The position numbers and the translations under genes were made by a program. This document shows, one piece after another, positions 1 to 7,949 of a stretch of DNA of 50,390 nucleotides (the stretch's first letter is position 1; each line of letters begins with the position of its first letter). Origin of the DNA: UBA1189 sp964570685 (GTDB taxonomy: Bacteria > Bacteroidota > Bacteroidia > Bacteroidales > Bacteroidaceae). Where the stretch lies: assembly GCA_964570685.1 (NCBI GenBank), contig CAZMZC010000018.1, positions 1 through 50,390 of the forward strand, read 5' to 3'. A model generated the notes under the pieces. It was not told where the DNA came from. It was given only the letters and a program-made list of their open reading frames with translations, and did no database searches.

Positions 1-36
1 TTTCAGATTAACCAACATATACGCATAAACACAGGG

Positions 37-69
37 TTTTACTGGTGACCCCAAAAATGACTATCTTTG
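37..69 (+). promoter_or_regulatory. Putative Bacteroidetes promoter of the structured RNA
   Basis: TAtcTTTG at 62-69 matches the Bacteroidetes -7 consensus TAnnTTTG. The expected -33 position holds only a T stretch (37-40), not a clear TTG, so the promoter is supported by one box. It would start transcription near 76, about 300 bases before the mod start codon and just ahead of a strongly structured segment that ends in a terminator. Confidence 0.45.
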
Positions 70-75
70 CCGATG

Positions 76-306
76 AATTGTGCGGGCTATGGCTGGTGCT
101 GTAGTCGGTGCAGTTCGAGAGACATATTGATTTAGCGTTTGCTATTTATTCTAAAAATGTTCCGAAACTTGGCCGTGGAAAGAACAATAACCTGGAATAA
201 GTTGGTTAAACGCCTACGCTTTGCGTGGGCGCAACTTATCGGTTGTTGTGGGTTAGGCCAAGTACCCTGGAACGTTTGGATGAGTTGTCGTCCACGTTCC
301 TTTTTT
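76..306 (+). ncRNA. Candidate structured RNA or attenuator-type leader upstream of mod
   Basis: No convincing protein is encoded here. The sequence can fold into one long rod: CTTGGCC (168-174) with GGCCAAG (256-262), AACAATAACC (183-192) with GGTTGTTGT (241-249), ATAAGTTG (197-204) with CAACTTAT (232-239), and CGCCTACGC (211-219) with GCGTGGGCG (223-231) around a TTT loop. A terminator hairpin follows. The 5' arm of the terminator (GGAACGT, 269-275) can also pair with ATGTTCC at 157-163, upstream of the rod, so terminator and antiterminator forms are mutually exclusive on paper. It could be a free RNA of about 230 nt or a regulated leader of the restriction-modification operon. I could not match it to a known RNA family from memory. 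Confidence 0.5.
269..306 (+). terminator. Rho-independent terminator ahead of mod
   Basis: GGAACGT (269-275) pairs with ACGTTCC (294-300), with an inner GGA/TCC pair, and six T follow at 301-306. It lies 77 bases before the mod start codon, so transcripts starting near 76 must read through it to express mod. Confidence 0.7.
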
Positions 307-382
307 ATTGGTGCTTGGTGTAGCCCGGATTTGCAGAATAATGTGGCATTTGCTGGTATTGAATAAATTAAAATTTAATGCT

Positions 383-2308
383 ATGGCAAAGTCATTGATT
401 ACCGAGCTGCCCCGTATCGTGGAAGAGGGCAGGCGGGAAGCTCAGCGTATGATGGAGCGTATCGGGAGCGGTACGCACATCGGGTTACAAACAAACGAGG
501 TGGTGCTCCCCTCACGCGACATCTCAGGACTATGGAGGGGAATAAACAACCAGCTCCACTCCGATGGCGAATGGACAAACCGCCTTATCTATGGCGACAA
601 TCTGCTGGCTATACAGGCACTGCTTGCTGGCGACCCCAGCACAGGATTACCTTCGCTACGTGGTAAGGTGGACCTTATCTATATAGACCCGCCCTTTGAT
701 AGTAAGGCAGACTATCGCACGAAAATCAGTTTGCCGGGTGTAGACTTAGAGCAAAAGCCCACCGTGATAGAGCAGTTTGCTTACGCTGATACTTGGAAAG
801 ATGGCACGGTATCGTACCTCAAGATGCTTTATCCTCGCTTGGTGCTGATGCGCGAATTGCTTTCTGAGAAGGGAAGTATATATGTGCATATAGATTGGCA
901 CGTGGGGGCGTATGTTAAGGTCCTTTTAGATGATGTGTTTGGCAAAGAAAACTTTAGGAACGAGATTATCTGGCAGTATTCAGGATGGAATAAAAAGTTA
1001 AAGAATTCATTTGAAAAGCGGCACGACAGTTTACTGTATTATAGCTTAGATAATGAAGGAACTCATTTTAATTCTTTTTTTGAGCAATGGGCTTCAGAGG
1101 AGGAATATATAAAAAGGAGAAAGCAAAAAGCTCTAACAGATGAAAATGGACGGCGGTATGTACTTTCTGATGCAGGAAATGGGAATAGGATTCGACGGTA
1201 TATAGATGAGGCGATGCGTGAAGGAGTTGTAGTTGATGATGTTTGGAATATGGATAAACTAAATAATTCCGCAAAAGAGAATGTCGGCTACGCCACCCAA
1301 AAGCCCGAAGCTCTTTTAGAACGTATCATCAAAGCCAGCAGTAACGAAGGCGATTTGGTTTGTGACTTCTTCGGAGGCAGTGGCACCACGGCAGCTGTGG
1401 CCGAGCGCTTGGGTAGACGATGGATAACCACGGACATAGGCAAGCCTGCAACGCTTGTGATGCGCAAGCGATTTATTGATCAGGAGGTGAAGCCGTTCCT
1501 CTATCAAGCCATTGGCGACTATCAGAAAGAGGTTTTCGGTAGTAGTCGCTTGTTTAAGCGTGTGGGTGACCTCAGCCAAATCGTGATGCAGCTCTATGGT
1601 GCACTTCCTTTTACTGAGGAGCAGCTGAACGACCGCAATTGGGGACACGTGAAGAGTAGCCGTACGTTGGTATTAGTAGACAGCCCCAACAAGCTAACGG
1701 GCAAGGCTACCATCAAGCGAGCCTACGAGGCCAAGCAGTCGCTCTTGGGAGGCGGATGGAGCAAGGTGGTAGTGCTAGGCTGGAACTTTGCCTTCGACAT
1801 CAGTGAGGCCTTGATACAATATAGGGAGGATGTGGATGTGCTGGTGATTCCGCCCGACCTGCTCGACAAACTCAGCAAGAAGGGCTACGACAAGTTGGTA
1901 CGCGAGGGGTCGGTGCGATTCAGCACGTTGCAATACCTGATATGTCGCCCAATGAAGACACTCCCGGCCTCGAACGAGGAGGATAACCTTGTGGTAGAGC
2001 TCGAGAACTATGTATTGCTCTCGCCCGACAATATCCCGCTCGACGATAAGGACAAAGTGAAGCTACAGCAGTTGCTCGACCGCGACCCACTGGCCTTGAT
2101 AGAGTACTGGAGCGTAGACCCCGACTACGATGGCATCACCTTCCGTAGCCTGTGGCAAGACTATCGGGGCAATACGGCCAACGATGGTGACGAACTGCAT
2201 TGTGTAAACACGGCCATATTGCGTGTGCCCCACAAGGAGCACCGCACGGTATGTGTGAAGGCGGTGGATGTGTTCGGGTTTGAGAGTATGGTGATAGAGG
2301 AGTTGTAA
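383..2308 (+). CDS. mod: Type III restriction-modification system, adenine-N6 methyltransferase (Mod)
   Basis: Predicted Mod subunit, which methylates adenine in the recognition site and carries the specificity for both Mod and Res. Catalytic motif IV is DPPF at residues 102-105, and the AdoMet motif DFFGGSGTT lies at 328-336; DPPF before FGG is the beta-class order of type III Mod proteins. The ATG at 383 was chosen (641 residues): it opens the conserved helix MAKSLITELPRI, whereas an upstream in-frame extension would begin inside the leader next to the terminator. Stop and res start are 13 bp apart, so the two form an operon. The central part (about 940-1290), where the target-recognition domain lies, is much more A/T-rich than both flanks, which suggests exchange of that domain. 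No simple-sequence phase-variation tract is visible. Confidence 0.93.
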   Translation: MAKSLITELPRIVEEGRREAQRMMERIGSGTHIGLQTNEVVLPSRDISGLWRGINNQLHSDGEWTNRLIYGDNLLAIQALLAGDPSTGLPSLRGKVDLIYIDPPFDSKADYRTKISLPGVDLEQKPTVIEQFAYADTWKDGTVSYLKMLYPRLVLMRELLSEKGSIYVHIDWHVGAYVKVLLDDVFGKENFRNEIIWQYSGWNKKLKNSFEKRHDSLLYYSLDNEGTHFNSFFEQWASEEEYIKRRKQKALTDENGRRYVLSDAGNGNRIRRYIDEAMREGVVVDDVWNMDKLNNSAKENVGYATQKPEALLERIIKASSNEGDLVCDFFGGSGTTAAVAERLGRRWITTDIGKPATLVMRKRFIDQEVKPFLYQAIGDYQKEVFGSSRLFKRVGDLSQIVMQLYGALPFTEEQLNDRNWGHVKSSRTLVLVDSPNKLTGKATIKRAYEAKQSLLGGGWSKVVVLGWNFAFDISEALIQYREDVDVLVIPPDLLDKLSKKGYDKLVREGSVRFSTLQYLICRPMKTLPASNEEDNLVVELENYVLLSPDNIPLDDKDKVKLQQLLDRDPLALIEYWSVDPDYDGITFRSLWQDYRGNTANDGDELHCVNTAILRVPHKEHRTVCVKAVDVFGFESMVIEEL

Positions 2309-2321
2309 TAAGGTAAATATT

Positions 2322-5210
2322 ATGAGAACAGACATATCCCTTGAATTAGCCGCTCGACTGAGCGAACAGGTAAATGAGGCTTTCGAAGACGGTTCGATGC
2401 TGGAGGCTGTCACTCCCATTACAGCCGAACTGCTGAGGTATTGGTTTTGCGAACCTCATATCAATGAGCGCAAATATAACTTTCACGTAGGCCAACGGCA
2501 GAGTATACTCAACATTATCTATTTGCACGAGGTATTGGGTGTGCAGCGCGTGAGCGATATCTACGAGAAGGCAACCCCCGACCTTGTGCCCGAAATAGAT
2601 TTGACGACGCTCTCGCAAGAGAAGTACTGCTTGCCCAAATATGCGGTGAAGATGGCTACGGGAACGGGTAAGACGTGGGTGATGCATGCCATATTGCTAT
2701 GGCAAGTGCTGAACGCACGGCACGAAGACAGCACCTCGGGGCGCTATACACGCCACTTTGCTATCGTGGCACCAGGACTTGTGGTATATGACCGACTGCT
2801 CGATGCCTATATGGGGCGCCTGAAAGAGGGTACCAACGAGCGCGACCCGATGACGAATGACTTCTACCGCAACAAAGACCTCTTCATCCCTCCACAATAC
2901 CGTGACGAGGTGTTTGCCTTCATCCACAATAACGTAGTATGCAAGGAAGAGGGCATAGGCCGCAAGACTACGGGAGACGGACTGATAGCCTTGACCAACT
3001 GGCACCTGTTCATGCAAGCCGAAGATGAGGAAGCACGCGATGAGGAAGCCGCTTCCTCGGTAATAGAGGATGTGTTGCCATTGCGTCCCGGAGTGAGTGC
3101 GGGCAATGCGCTCGACACGCTTGACCGACAATATCTGCGCGGTGCCGAGATGGAGTACCTTGCCGAACTGCCCGAGCTGATGGTCATCAACGACGAGGCG
3201 CACCACATACACGAGAACAAGGTGGCTGGTGAGATACAGGAGGTAGAGTGGCAGCGCGGACTAAACTATATAGGACGCAACAAGCAACACGAGGGGCGAT
3301 TCTATCAGATAGACTTCTCGGCTACACCCTACGACACGAGCGGTAGCGGGCGCAATAAGGTGAAGCATTACTTCCCACATATCGTGGTGGACTTTGCCTT
3401 GAAGGATGCTATGAAGTTGGGCTTGGTGAAGACACTGCTGCTCGACAAGCGACAGGAGCTGACCGACCTGGGCGACCTTGACTACAAGGCGGTGCGCGAC
3501 GAGCGAAACAAAGTGGTGGGACTGAGCGACGGTCAACGCCTGATGCTGCGTGCAGGACTGGCCAAACTGCGCATATTGGAAGAGGGATTCGTAAAGGTAG
3601 ACCCGAAGAAATATCCCAAGATGCTGGTGATGTGTGAAGATACCTCGGTGACCCCGTTCGTGGAGAAGTTTATGTTAGAGGAGGGACTTAATAATGAGGA
3701 TGTATTGCGCATTGACAGCACGGCCAAGGGTGAGCTGAAAGATGCTGAGTGGCTGAGGGTGAAGGAGCGCTTGTTCAATGTGGACAACTATGCTTCGCCC
3801 AAGGTTATCGTGTCGGTACTGATGCTACGCGAGGGATTCGATGTGAACAACATCTGTGTCATCGTACCATTGCGCTCATCGCAGGCAAGTATTTTGCTGG
3901 AGCAAACGGTAGGACGTGGACTCCGATTGATGTGGCGCGAACCCGAATATCAGGAGGAGAAGATGGAGAACCGCAGGAATGTGCTCGTCAAGAAACGCCA
4001 ACCCAAGTCGTACATTGATATGCTCTCTATCGTGGAGCACCCTGCTTTTGACCAGTTCTATAAGGAGCTGATGGCCGAAGGATTGGCTGGTACGGATGAA
4101 GGCGAACTCGACGGTGGCGGTGGCGTCACAGGTGATATGATACGCGTGGGGCTGAAGGAAAACTATGAGGATTACGACCTCTTCTGGCCTATGGTCATAC
4201 GCGATGCTGAAGAGGAGATAACGCCGTCGCAGATTGATGTAGCTTCGCTGTATCCTTTTACCGACTTCACATTGGAGCACCTGCGCACCTATCTGGCAAC
4301 AAGTGGCGAGACCTTCGTGTCGCAAGCGGTGCTCACAGAAACGCATTTCGGAAAGTATGAGGTAAAGGCCGACCTGTTTACCGCTACCAGCTACAATGAA
4401 TACTTGATGAAGCTGTTGCGTACGATTACTACTCGTATGGACCGTGTAGGAGCACGCGCGACACGCGAACTGCCAACACTGCAAATCAACCAGCGCGACA
4501 TCATACGCATCATTGATGTGTATATCCGTACTCGTCTGTTCGGGCAGACATTCAATCCGTTCGAAGGAAACGACTGGAAGATACTACTGTCGAAGAATGC
4601 TATTGTGACCCAACACATCATTAAGGAAGTGAGCAAGGCTATCCATCGTATGCAGGAGAATGTGATGACGAGTGAGGCGGTAGTGGAAAAGATTTGGTTC
4701 TCTTCGGTAAAGACGCTGCGTATGCGTGAAAGCTATTCACTGGAACTGGAGAAGGTGATTTACGAGCGAGTAGGCTATCCGAGCAATCGGGGAGGATTCG
4801 AGAAGGCCTTCTCGGAGTTTCTTGATAGCGATGCAGGCGTGGAGCGTTTCTTGAAGATCAATGAGAGCCAACATGCCTTTGCTACGATCTTCTATCTGCG
4901 TTCCGATGGCCTGTTGGCATCGTATCACCCAGACTTTATGGTATGCACGGCCGATAATATCTACATCATCGAGACCAAAGGCGATGATAAGGTGCGCGAT
5001 ATGAACGTGCAGCAAAAGAAGATGGCCTCGATGGAGTGGTGCAAGAAGATTAACCGACTGGACGGAGAGCATCGTATGCACCGAGAGTGGACCTACGTAT
5101 TGCTTAGCGAAACGACATTCTATAGCCTGTCGGGGAATGGCGCAACACTGGAAGATATATGCGAGCTCAACAAAGTTTCATTCTCTGAAGCAAGTGGACG
5201 ATTGTTCTAA
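2322..5210 (+). CDS. res: Type III restriction enzyme, helicase/endonuclease subunit (Res)
   Basis: Predicted Res subunit: an SF2 helicase/translocase with a nuclease domain that cuts unmodified DNA in complex with Mod. Walker A is ATGTGKT at residues 112-118 and the DEAH-type box is NDEAH at 290-294. SF2 motif VI-like residues (QTVGRGLRL) occur in the middle of the protein. The C-terminus carries a PD-(D/E)xK core: P870-D871 in YHPDF and E884-T-K886 in IIETKG. At 962 residues it is full length for the family and uninterrupted, so the system looks intact. It follows mod at 13 bp with an AAGG-like ribosome site. Confidence 0.93.
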   Translation: MRTDISLELAARLSEQVNEAFEDGSMLEAVTPITAELLRYWFCEPHINERKYNFHVGQRQSILNIIYLHEVLGVQRVSDIYEKATPDLVPEIDLTTLSQEKYCLPKYAVKMATGTGKTWVMHAILLWQVLNARHEDSTSGRYTRHFAIVAPGLVVYDRLLDAYMGRLKEGTNERDPMTNDFYRNKDLFIPPQYRDEVFAFIHNNVVCKEEGIGRKTTGDGLIALTNWHLFMQAEDEEARDEEAASSVIEDVLPLRPGVSAGNALDTLDRQYLRGAEMEYLAELPELMVINDEAHHIHENKVAGEIQEVEWQRGLNYIGRNKQHEGRFYQIDFSATPYDTSGSGRNKVKHYFPHIVVDFALKDAMKLGLVKTLLLDKRQELTDLGDLDYKAVRDERNKVVGLSDGQRLMLRAGLAKLRILEEGFVKVDPKKYPKMLVMCEDTSVTPFVEKFMLEEGLNNEDVLRIDSTAKGELKDAEWLRVKERLFNVDNYASPKVIVSVLMLREGFDVNNICVIVPLRSSQASILLEQTVGRGLRLMWREPEYQEEKMENRRNVLVKKRQPKSYIDMLSIVEHPAFDQFYKELMAEGLAGTDEGELDGGGGVTGDMIRVGLKENYEDYDLFWPMVIRDAEEEITPSQIDVASLYPFTDFTLEHLRTYLATSGETFVSQAVLTETHFGKYEVKADLFTATSYNEYLMKLLRTITTRMDRVGARATRELPTLQINQRDIIRIIDVYIRTRLFGQTFNPFEGNDWKILLSKNAIVTQHIIKEVSKAIHRMQENVMTSEAVVEKIWFSSVKTLRMRESYSLELEKVIYERVGYPSNRGGFEKAFSEFLDSDAGVERFLKINESQHAFATIFYLRSDGLLASYHPDFMVCTADNIYIIETKGDDKVRDMNVQQKKMASMEWCKKINRLDGEHRMHREWTYVLLSETTFYSLSGNGATLEDICELNKVSFSEASGRLF

Positions 5211-5227
5211 GAAAGGTTAGAGATGCA

Positions 5228-5470
5228 ATAGTGAAAGCCCCCGTCACAGCGGATATGCTATCCGCTGTAGCTGAGTATCAGGGTCTGTGACCCGAGAAAT
5301 AATACAAAATCCACAGAAGGCTTTCGAAGAATAGGTGTAGGCAGCGCGATATGAAAGCACTGCTTCTCAGACGAGCTGAGGGCTTCGCTATTGATGATGT
5401 CCGCACCTTTAGGTGCACTAAGGAGTGTGCTTTAGCGCCACTTCGAAGGTCGTCTGTGGATTTATCTCCC
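5228..5470. other. Intergenic stretch with several dyads downstream of res
   Basis: Between res and argG (about 400 bp) I see no gene. A perfect 9-bp hairpin (CAGCGGATA with TATCCGCTG, 5247-5267) overlaps an alternative stem (GTCACAG 5243-5249 with CTGTGAC 5285-5291). GCACC/GGTGC forms a small hairpin at 5403-5416. A longer imperfect inverted repeat joins ATCCACAG...TTTCGAAG near 5309-5330 with CTTCGAAG...CTGTGGAT near 5441-5461. This looks like a remnant of a mobile or repeat element rather than a gene. Confidence 0.45.
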
Positions 5471-5543
5471 AACAATCCTTGTTCGTTTTGCTGATTAATC
5501 CAGTTTACCATCTTTAGCCAAGTAGATGTACTTCATATACAAT

Positions 5544-5584
5544 ACAAGCCCGGGCAATCGCTCGGGCTTGTGTGTTGTTTTTCC
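5544..5584 (+). terminator. Terminator after res
   Basis: ACAAGCCCG pairs with CGGGCTTGT around 5544-5572, followed by a T-rich tail (TGTTGTTTTTCC) on the plus strand. It can stop res transcripts. The same hairpin lies 43 bases past the argG stop on the minus strand, but there the tail is not T-rich. Confidence 0.65.
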
Positions 5585-5614
5585 TTTTATTATAAGGGTA
5601 AGGAAGTCTGTCTC

Positions 5615-6820
5615 TTATCTCTCCTCGTCGGGATGGCAGGCGTAGTAGGCACGCAGAGCGGTAGAGTTCACCTTGATGAAGCCCTTGGCCTCTTCGGCTG
5701 TCCAGCCCTTCTGTGTCTCGCCATATTCGCCGAACTTGTTTTTCACGAGGTCGTCTTTGGAGTCTACGCCTACGGTTTGGAAGCCGAGCGGACGGAGCTC
5801 AAGGGTCACCACACCGTTCACGTTACGCTGCGAGCTGGTGAGCATGGCCTCGATGTCGGGCATCACAGGCTCCAGATATTGGCTCTCGTGGAGGAACATG
5901 CCGTACCAGTTGGCCACCTGGTCTTTCCAGTACTGCTGCCACTTGGAGAGGGTGTACTTCTCCAGGTAGCGGTGGGCAGCGATGATGAGCATGGGTGCTG
6001 CGGCCTCGAAGCCTACGCGACCCTTGATGCCGATGATGGTGTCGCCCACGTGGCAGTCGCGGCCGATGCCGTAAGCGGCACCAATCTCCTCTACTGCCTG
6101 TATAGCCTTGATCTTGTCGGTATACTCAACACCGTTCACCGAGCAGAGTTCACCCTTGCAGAAGCCGAGTTTCAGCAGCTCGGGACCCTCCTTGGTGGGG
6201 TGCTTCAGGTAGGCCGACTCGGGGAGACCCTGGTTAGAGTCGAGCAGTTCGCCGCCACAGATGCTAGTGCCCCAGATACCTACGTTGTAGGAGTACTTGA
6301 GCTTGGCAAAGTCGGCATTGAAGCCATTGGCGTTGAGGTAGTCTACCTCCTCCTTGCGGGTGAGGGTCTTGTCGCGGGTGAGGGTGATGATCTCGATGCC
6401 CGGCGCCATCACGAGGAAGGTCATGTCGAAACGTATCTGGTCGTTGCCCGCACCGGTAGAACCGTGGGCGATGGCGTCGGCACCTATCTCCTTGGCATAG
6501 CGTGCGATGGCCAGTGCCTGGAAGATGCGCTCCGAGCTCACCGAAATGGGGTAGCAGTTGTTGCGCAGCACGTTGCCATATACCATATACTTGAGGCTCT
6601 TCTCGTAATACTCCTGGGTGACGTCGAGTGTCATATACTTGGTGGCGCCCAGCTTGTAGGCGTTCTCCTCGTTGGTGCGGAGCTGCTCTTCGCTGAATCC
6701 GCCTGTGTTGGCACATACGGCATGTACCTCATATCCCTTCTCCTTGGCGAGATACATCACCGTGTAGGAGGTGTCAAGTCCGCCACTGAAGGCGACTACT
6801 ACTTTTTTCTTCTGTTCCAT
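5615..6820 (-). CDS. argG: Argininosuccinate synthase
   Basis: Joins citrulline and aspartate with ATP to make argininosuccinate, the penultimate step of arginine synthesis; cytoplasmic. The PP-loop nucleotide motif SGGLDTS is at residues 12-18, and the family's GSTGAGNDQIRF block and the LTRDKT region are intact. At 401 residues it is normal length. It begins MEQKKKVVVAF directly before the PP-loop. It lies 119 bp downstream of a GNAT gene on the same strand; the spacer carries three near-identical AAGGTCAATT-like decamers and no clear promoter, so the two are probably one transcript. argC, argD and the carbamoyltransferase, which often accompany argG in this phylum, are not in the window. 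Confidence 0.95.
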   Translation of the reverse strand: MEQKKKVVVAFSGGLDTSYTVMYLAKEKGYEVHAVCANTGGFSEEQLRTNEENAYKLGATKYMTLDVTQEYYEKSLKYMVYGNVLRNNCYPISVSSERIFQALAIARYAKEIGADAIAHGSTGAGNDQIRFDMTFLVMAPGIEIITLTRDKTLTRKEEVDYLNANGFNADFAKLKYSYNVGIWGTSICGGELLDSNQGLPESAYLKHPTKEGPELLKLGFCKGELCSVNGVEYTDKIKAIQAVEEIGAAYGIGRDCHVGDTIIGIKGRVGFEAAAPMLIIAAHRYLEKYTLSKWQQYWKDQVANWYGMFLHESQYLEPVMPDIEAMLTSSQRNVNGVVTLELRPLGFQTVGVDSKDDLVKNKFGEYGETQKGWTAEEAKGFIKVNSTALRAYYACHPDEER

Positions 6821-6939
6821 ATCGTTGTTTCCTTTCTATTATTAGGGGGATTAAGGGCTGTTAAGGTCAATTAAGGTCAATTAAAGTCTAAAAACTAAAC
6901 TATAATAAACAATAACCCCTTAAACCCTAAACTATGTAA

Positions 6940-7566
6940 TCACTTCTTATTCTTCAGATGCAGCATCTTGCGCAGGCGGTTCTGCCACTTCGACATCGTA
7001 GGCACCTCTATGTCGGGGTCGATGGGTGTAGCCTTGGGGTCGAAGAGCATGCCCGTGCAGAGGCAGCGGGTGCGGTTGTTGCGCTGCAGTATGTCGTAGT
7101 TCTTGCATCCCTCGCATCCCTTCCAGAACTCCTCGTCCTGAGTCAGCTCGGTGAGCGTCACAGGCACGTAGCCCAGCGCCGTGTTGAGCTTCATCACGGG
7201 CAGCGAGGTAGTGATACTGAACAGCTTTGCGTAGGGGAACCGCTCGCGAGCCAGCTCGAAGGTCTTTTTCTTGATGCGCCCTGCCAAGCCCATCTGACGG
7301 TATTCGGGGTCGACGATGAGGCCCGATGTAGCTACAAAGTCGCCGTGGCTCCAACTCTCTATATAGCTGAACCCTACGAGACGGTCGCCGTCGAGTGCCA
7401 CCACAGCCTTGCCGCCATTGATTTTCTCGGCCACATATTCGGGCGAGCGCTTGGCTATGCCTGTGCCGCGCTGCAGGGCCGATTCGTATATCAGTTGGCA
7501 TATGTGCTCGGCATATACGGCATGCTCGGCACTGGCGTATCTTACTATAATATTATTTGCATCCAT
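6940..7566 (-). CDS. GNAT-family N-acyltransferase of the arginine cluster
   Basis: A 208-residue GNAT protein. The acyl-CoA loop (Q/R)xxGx(G/A) is RQMGLA at residues 90-95. After the core, four cysteines in two pairs (C151/C154 and C168/C170) could bind a metal. It heads the argG transcript. Linkage of such a GNAT to arginine genes in Bacteroidetes suggests the first step, acylation of glutamate; whether acetyl or succinyl is transferred cannot be read from sequence (Bacteroides fragilis is known to use N-succinyl intermediates). Function beyond acyltransferase is inference. Confidence 0.75.
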   Translation of the reverse strand: MDANNIIVRYASAEHAVYAEHICQLIYESALQRGTGIAKRSPEYVAEKINGGKAVVALDGDRLVGFSYIESWSHGDFVATSGLIVDPEYRQMGLAGRIKKKTFELARERFPYAKLFSITTSLPVMKLNTALGYVPVTLTELTQDEEFWKGCEGCKNYDILQRNNRTRCLCTGMLFDPKATPIDPDIEVPTMSKWQNRLRKMLHLKNKK

Positions 7567-7632
7567 ATTGGCTGGAATCTTCTTTTAGAACAATCTTTTA
7601 CCTAAAACTTATACCTATTTTCAATACGGCTG

Positions 7633-7662
7633 CAAAATTACACAAAAAAGAGACACGCACAA
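7633..7662 (-). promoter_or_regulatory. Promoter of the GNAT-argG operon
   Basis: On the minus strand TAatTTTG (7640-7633) is a full -7 match, and TTG lies at 7662-7660 with a 19-bp spacer. It sits about 70 bases before the GNAT start codon. Confidence 0.65.
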
Positions 7663-7949
7663 TGTTTTTGCCGTTTATTATTCATCTTTTATACCAATTT
7701 TTCTCTTCTATATGCTTTTTATATTCATAAATACTGCATAAATCTGTTGTAGGTATTGAAATATGCAATAAGTATGCGGTTTCTTCTTTTCTATACCTCT
7801 TCTTGTTGCAACTGTTAATCTTTCGAGCGTAATGTTGTATTCTCTTCAAATATGCGTTTGCCCGAGAACATCTTCGGAGAACGCTTGTTGATGATGCTGT
7901 ATGAAAGAAAACCGATGTTTAACCCTTAATATCAATAGGAGATTATCGT
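7663..7949. other. A/T-rich divergent intergenic region between GNAT-argG and frc
   Basis: No gene seen. Between 7706 and 7778 several TATGC/TGCAT/ATGCA half-sites recur (near 7710, 7734, 7762 and 7773), a pattern that could fit an arginine repressor, but spacing is irregular and I hold this weakly. A TGcgTTTG at 7853-7860 resembles a -7 box for frc. A good ribosome site, AGGAG at 7937-7941, precedes the frc ATG. Confidence 0.35.

Noticed and set aside
1..306. Retron or tmRNA/RNase P/6S RNA identity for the structured RNA
   Set aside because: No reverse transcriptase gene is nearby; no tRNA-like ends or tag frame; no RNase P signature sequences; rod shape alone is not enough to call 6S RNA.
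139..366. A 75-codon open frame across the structured RNA
   Set aside because: It crosses the terminator hairpin, has no ribosome site, and its translation shows no family resemblance; the RNA structure explains the sequence better.
5570..6874. A 434-codon open frame on the plus strand
   Set aside because: It is the antisense shadow of argG, which has every family motif on the minus strand.
7706..7778. Definite ArgR operator upstream of GNAT-argG
   Set aside because: Half-sites are present but not with regular spacing or a clear palindrome; left as a weak note only.
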